NCBI GenBank assembly: GCA_024699395.1
Contig: JAILPU010000251.1
Span: 1-7,503, forward strand
Direction: 5' to 3'
From: Lachnospiraceae bacterium
GTDB lineage: Bacteria; Bacillota; Clostridia; Lachnospirales; Lachnospiraceae
DNA: 7,503 nucleotides
Shown here piece by piece: positions 4,985 to 7,503 of this stretch. Each line of letters starts with the position of its first letter. Position 1 is the stretch's first letter. The notes under the pieces were generated by a model, which ran no database searches, was not told where the DNA came from, and worked only from the letters and a program-made list of their open reading frames with translations. Made by a program: the position numbers and the translations under genes.

Positions 4985-5330
4985 CGAGGGGAGTATAAAT
5001 AATTAAATATATGAGGGGTGTAAATAGAAAGATGAAGGGGGTTATCTATTTACAAGTTCATTATATCGTCGTATCCGGCAAAAATCAACCCTTAATTAGT
5101 ACCAAAGTACCACAAAAATAAACCCTAATTTTTATGCATTTTGAATACTGTTTTGTTTGTTTATGTAGTCTTTTTGGTTGTGTCGTTTGTCTATTTTTGC
5201 TTATGTTTGTTTAAACTTTGTTAATCCTTTTGTGCATCCCGACGTAGATTTTGACCAAGGACCTTTTTTAGGTCAATTTTCGACAGGAAGTAAACGTTCT
5301 GCATATGGTACCATCCGGCAATTAATTGCA
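4985..5330. other. Gene-free intergenic stretch
   Basis: No convincing gene is seen. It opens with spaced G-runs: GAGGGG-AGTATAAATA (4986-5001), GAGGGG-TGTAAATA (5013-5026) and GAAGGGGG (5034-5041). A 36-codon plus ORF starting at 5032 has no well-spaced ribosome site. The part at about 5131-5235 is T-rich and A/C-poor on the plus strand with repeated GTTTGTTTA. TTGACC/GGTCAA (5251-5256, 5271-5276) form a weak stem, and two exact palindromes stand at 5305-5314 (ATGGTACCAT) and 5318-5329 (GCAATTAATTGC). It may hold a small RNA or regulatory sites; nothing decisive. Confidence 0.5.
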
Positions 5331-5331
5331 T

Positions 5332-5361
5332 AAAAAAACCACAGCTTCTCGACCGTGGTTT
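5332..5361 (-). terminator. Intrinsic terminator of tRNA-Arg
   Basis: AAACCAC (5336-5342) pairs with GTGGTTT (5355-5361) around a 12-nt loop. On the minus strand seven T follow (5338-5332), three nt after the tRNA 3' end. The T-run overlaps the A side of the stem in the usual way. Confidence 0.85.
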
Positions 5362-5363
5362 AA

Positions 5364-5437
5364 CGTGCGTGAGAAGATTCGAACTCCCGACACCTTGGTC
5401 CGTAGCCAAGTGCTCTATCCAGCTGAGCTACACGCAC
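5364..5437 (-). tRNA. tRNA-Arg (anticodon ACG)
   Basis: On the minus strand GTGCGTG (5437-5431) pairs with CACGCAC (5371-5365), discriminator G at 5364. The D arm is TAGCTCAGCTGGATAGAGCA-like, the anticodon stem CTTGG/CCAAG holds loop CTACGGA (anticodon ACG, normally edited to ICG to read CGU/CGC/CGA), and the T arm has GGGAG-TTCGAAT-CTTCT. The CCA is not encoded. Promoter and terminator flank it, so it is a single-gene unit. Confidence 0.97.
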
Positions 5438-5452
5438 ATGTTGTGACAACAT
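5438..5452 (-). promoter_or_regulatory. 15-bp palindrome at the tRNA-Arg transcription start
   Basis: ATGTTGT (5438-5444) and ACAACAT (5446-5452) are perfect 7-bp arms around one base. It fills the gap between the -10 box and the tRNA 5' end and covers the predicted start near 5450. It may be a DNA-binding site, or chance. Confidence 0.4.
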
Positions 5453-5456
5453 TGTT

Positions 5457-5485
5457 ATCATATACTCAACACCGGCAAATGTCAA
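5457..5485 (-). promoter_or_regulatory. Sigma-A promoter of tRNA-Arg
   Basis: On the minus strand TTGACA (5485-5480) and TATGAT (5462-5457) are separated by exactly 17 bp, a near-consensus promoter with start about 12 nt before the mature tRNA. Confidence 0.85.
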
Positions 5486-5496
5486 GCAGTTTTTTC

Positions 5497-5515
5497 AACC
5501 GGCATCCCCCCGGTT
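5497..5515. other. Short hairpin upstream of the tRNA-Arg promoter
   Basis: AACCGG (5497-5502) and CCGGTT (5510-5515) pair around CATCCCC, just upstream of the -35 box. Neither strand has a convincing T-run after it, so its role is unclear; it may act as a weak second barrier downstream of the chemoreceptor gene. Confidence 0.3.
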
Positions 5516-5607
5516 TATTACACCGCAGTTTAACCACAACAGTCGTGCTTACAGTGCGATCACATCAAACCTTACTGCCTTACAAGCACATCCGACATAA
5601 CCCCCGA

Positions 5608-5638
5608 TATACAAAGAAGACGGGGCTTGCGCCCCGCC
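5608..5638 (-). terminator. Terminator of the chemoreceptor gene
   Basis: On the minus strand GCGGGGC-GCAA-GCCCCGT forms a GC-rich stem (5621-5626 with 5631-5636) with a GNRA-type GCAA loop, followed by TTCTTTGT (5618-5611). It starts about 27 nt after the stop codon. The T-run is interrupted, so strength is moderate. Confidence 0.65.
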
Positions 5639-5664
5639 TCCCAATTACAAGCGAAGAATAATCC

Positions 5665-7398
5665 TTAAACTTTAAATCTTCCAACGCTGGATTCAAGCTG
5701 CTGAGCGATTCCGTTAAGATGCTCTGCATTTGCTGTCATTTCCTGGATAGTAGCGCTTACCTCTGTGGTTGATGCGCTGGTTTCCTCGGTGCTTGCAGCG
5801 TTTTCTTCCGCTATTGCTGAGAGATTCTGAACGATATCCACAACGCTCTCTCTGGATTCGTTAAGACCCTTAGTATTTTCGGAAATAAGTCCGATGCTCT
5901 CTCTGGACTTGTCTATATCTGTAAGTACTCCCTCGAATATCTTAGCTGTCTTCTCAACCATCTCGGACTGCTTCTTCATGATCACGTTAACTTCATCCAT
6001 GGTCTGAACAGCCTTCTGGGAGTCTGACATAAGCGATGTAATAATAGCTTCAATCTGCTTTGCGGAATCATTGGACTGCTCTGCAAGTTTTGAAATCTGA
6101 GAAGCAACAACCGCAAAACCACGACCCTGCTCGCCGGCTCTCGCAGCCTCTATGGAAGCATTGAGGGAAAGGAGGTTAGTCTCTTCCGCTATGGATGTAA
6201 TAAGATTGATAGCCTCGCTGATTCTCTTAGCCGATTCGTTGGTGGTAAGAGTCTGATCGTAAATAATATCGATGGACTTCTTAGCCTTTTCGTTAACCTG
6301 CTCCAACTCTTCAAGAGTTTCTGTAGCAGCCTGACCGCTCTGCTCCATTCCGTTGGAAATGGTGGTGAGTCTCTCAACGTTCTTATTGGTTTCTTCAACC
6401 AAATTACCCATTGTAATAACGCTCTCTGTAGCCTTCTGTGTATCGTTAGCCTGACTTGTGGCACCGTCAGCGATCTCCATAACAGCCTTTTCAACCTGTT
6501 CAACCGCTTCCGTTGTCTCTGTAGCTTCATCGCCGAGCCTCTGTGAGAAATCTCTTACTTCATCGGATTTATTTACGATATCTCCCACAATCTCGGTAAG
6601 CTGTGACTTAAGGTGATCGATACTTCTCATTATCGCACCGGTTTCGTCCTTAGCCTTTAAGATATTCTGATCTATATCAACGGTAAGATCTCCATCTGCG
6701 ATAGCTGCCAGTTTCTCAACACCGCTGTTAATGTTCTTAGACATCTTAACAGCTACGAAAAGTGCCAACAGTATGCAAAGGAATACAATAATTGCTGCTA
6801 TAACAATAATTGTTACAATAAAGCTTCTAATCTCAGCTTCAACAACAGCCTGACTCTTTCCTGCGAATACCATACCTGTTGGTGTATCTTCACCTGTGTT
6901 TTTAATAGGGATATAAAAAGCATAATACTTCTCACCTACAACATCAACGTTCTTGGCGAACATCGTATCTCCACCATATAACACCTTATCGAGCACAGGT
7001 TTCCCAGCAGCTGTCCCCAGCGCCAATGAACCATCCGTTTTAACTACTGTAGTACTGTATCTTATTTCTTTAAAGAAGACGGTTATATCTATCTTGGATT
7101 CAGTTTTAACTTTATTCATAACTTCCGTATCGTTAGTTATGTTTTTATCACCGTTCTTAAGGAACAAAGTCTTTCCGATATCGGTTTCTTCTTTTCCCTC
7201 ACCCTCAACTTCAAAGTGATACTCCCCTTTGGGATCTGCCGCCACCCCCAGTTCCTGATAGCATGCCGCTTTAAGAGCAGCTTCAACTTCATTCTCCACC
7301 AACTTCTTGGAATTCGCAGCTACTATAAAAGCAGTTACAACCGTAAGAAGCACCAATGGAATTACCGACAGCATAATAACCTTTGTTCTGATCTTCAT
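5665..7398 (-). CDS. Methyl-accepting chemotaxis protein with single-Cache sensor
   Basis: A transmembrane chemoreceptor that passes ligand signals to CheA/CheW. Numbering from the longer start at 7404 (579 residues): TM1 at about 10-30; extracytoplasmic sensor at about 35-190 with the single-Cache (sCache_3-like) pattern SKIDITVFFKEIRYSTTV, a GTAAGKPV turn, VLYGGDTMFAKNVDVVGEKY and a final IPIKN..TGMVFAGK; TM2 at about 194-218; HAMP at about 220-272 (IADGDLTVDI, DETGAI); and a long coiled-coil signalling domain whose hairpin tip is EETNLLSLNASIEAARAGEQ-GRGFAVVA (407-434). It ends GRFKV, with no CheR-binding pentapeptide tail. Start: ATG at 7404 is only 3 nt from GGAG, the ATG at 7398 is 9 nt away, so 7398 is preferred; either is possible. 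Ligand unknown; the Cache class often binds small organic acids. Not linked to other chemotaxis genes here. Confidence 0.95.
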   Translation of the reverse strand: MKIRTKVIMLSVIPLVLLTVVTAFIVAANSKKLVENEVEAALKAACYQELGVAADPKGEYHFEVEGEGKEETDIGKTLFLKNGDKNITNDTEVMNKVKTESKIDITVFFKEIRYSTTVVKTDGSLALGTAAGKPVLDKVLYGGDTMFAKNVDVVGEKYYAFYIPIKNTGEDTPTGMVFAGKSQAVVEAEIRSFIVTIIVIAAIIVFLCILLALFVAVKMSKNINSGVEKLAAIADGDLTVDIDQNILKAKDETGAIMRSIDHLKSQLTEIVGDIVNKSDEVRDFSQRLGDEATETTEAVEQVEKAVMEIADGATSQANDTQKATESVITMGNLVEETNKNVERLTTISNGMEQSGQAATETLEELEQVNEKAKKSIDIIYDQTLTTNESAKRISEAINLITSIAEETNLLSLNASIEAARAGEQGRGFAVVASQISKLAEQSNDSAKQIEAIITSLMSDSQKAVQTMDEVNVIMKKQSEMVEKTAKIFEGVLTDIDKSRESIGLISENTKGLNESRESVVDIVQNLSAIAEENAASTEETSASTTEVSATIQEMTANAEHLNGIAQQLESSVGRFKV

Positions 7399-7492
7399 AG
7401 CCATACTCTCCTTTTTAAGAATTTTCTCCGCTCATTTTAGATAATTCACAGGATTTCCTTCACCTTTCCATCATCTTTTTGAGTATGGGGTT

Positions 7493-7501
7493 ATTATATC
7501 A
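7493..7501 (-). promoter_or_regulatory. Extended -10 box of the chemoreceptor gene
   Basis: On the minus strand TGATATAAT (7501-7493) is a perfect extended -10. The -35 would lie beyond the window edge. The leader would be about 85-90 nt. No sigma-D (TAAA-N15-GCCGATAA) motility promoter is seen between it and the gene. Confidence 0.5.
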
Positions 7502-7503
7502 CA

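Noticed and set aside
5032..5139. Small plus ORF starting MKGVIYLQVHY
   Set aside because: The nearest GAGGGG is 13 nt from the ATG, the peptide looks unstructured, and codon use gives no support.
6189..6530. 113-codon minus frame inside the chemoreceptor gene
   Set aside because: Overlaps the clear MCP coding frame and gives an Arg/Leu-rich shadow peptide typical of a shifted coiled-coil sequence.
7405..7490. Six-codon uORF (MSGENS) and sigma-D promoter before the chemoreceptor
   Set aside because: The tiny ORF has no good ribosome site and no motility-type promoter consensus is present.
1..7503. CRISPR array, toxin-antitoxin pair, retron or other defence system
   Set aside because: No regularly spaced direct repeats with unique spacers, and no reverse transcriptase, nuclease or toxin-like genes; the tandem repeats have no spacers.

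Overview
The window looks like chromosomal DNA of a motile, low-to-moderate-GC Gram-positive anaerobe, most probably a Lachnospiraceae/Butyrivibrio-like Clostridium relative. This is inferred from gene content and style: strong GGAGG-type ribosome sites, sigma-A promoters (TTGACA-17-TACTAT and TTGACA-17-TATGAT), TTG start codons, a single-Cache chemoreceptor and a HAAS (DUF1700) membrane protein. No 16S or other definitive marker is present.

Layout. Positions 1-305 look like the scarred edge of a mobile element: a minus-strand ORF fragment running off the left edge, then the last ~43 codons of a tyrosine integrase on the plus strand and a terminator. Next, on the minus strand, comes tRNA-Pro(TGG) with its own terminator and promoter; a four-copy 18-bp tandem repeat lies just upstream of the promoter. 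From 4171 down to 708 runs a minus-strand gene cluster: a THUMP-type 23S rRNA methyltransferase (YpsC/RlmL family), a membrane-anchored protein with an amidase_3-like fold that has lost the catalytic residues, RdgB/HAM1 nucleotide pyrophosphatase (TTG start), and a YfcE-type metallophosphatase joined to rdgB by an ATGA overlap. Divergent from this cluster is a plus-strand HAAS/DUF1700 membrane protein with a 20-bp palindrome between its -10 box and its Shine-Dalgarno sequence, and a terminator that folds over its own stop codon. A gene-poor stretch (4900-5330) holds a perfect 11-bp hairpin and G-run repeats. It is followed by tRNA-Arg(ACG) (minus, with clear promoter and terminator) and a 577-579-residue methyl-accepting chemotaxis protein (minus), whose extended -10 box sits at the right edge.

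How they fit together: the central cluster is housekeeping (rRNA modification, nucleotide-pool sanitation, a phosphodiesterase) with one envelope-facing pseudoenzyme inserted in it. The chemoreceptor and HAAS protein are independent single-gene units.

Most worth a second look: the pseudo-amidase gene. Its 3' end carries tandem copies of a segment encoding an IA..xVSGFEE-like peptide, and a one-base deletion near 1945 throws the repeat out of frame. Restoring that base gives a protein of about 383 residues ending 34 nt before rdgB. Other points are the operator-like palindromes at 4299-4318 and 5438-5452, and the integrase remnant facing the 3' end of tRNA-Pro.
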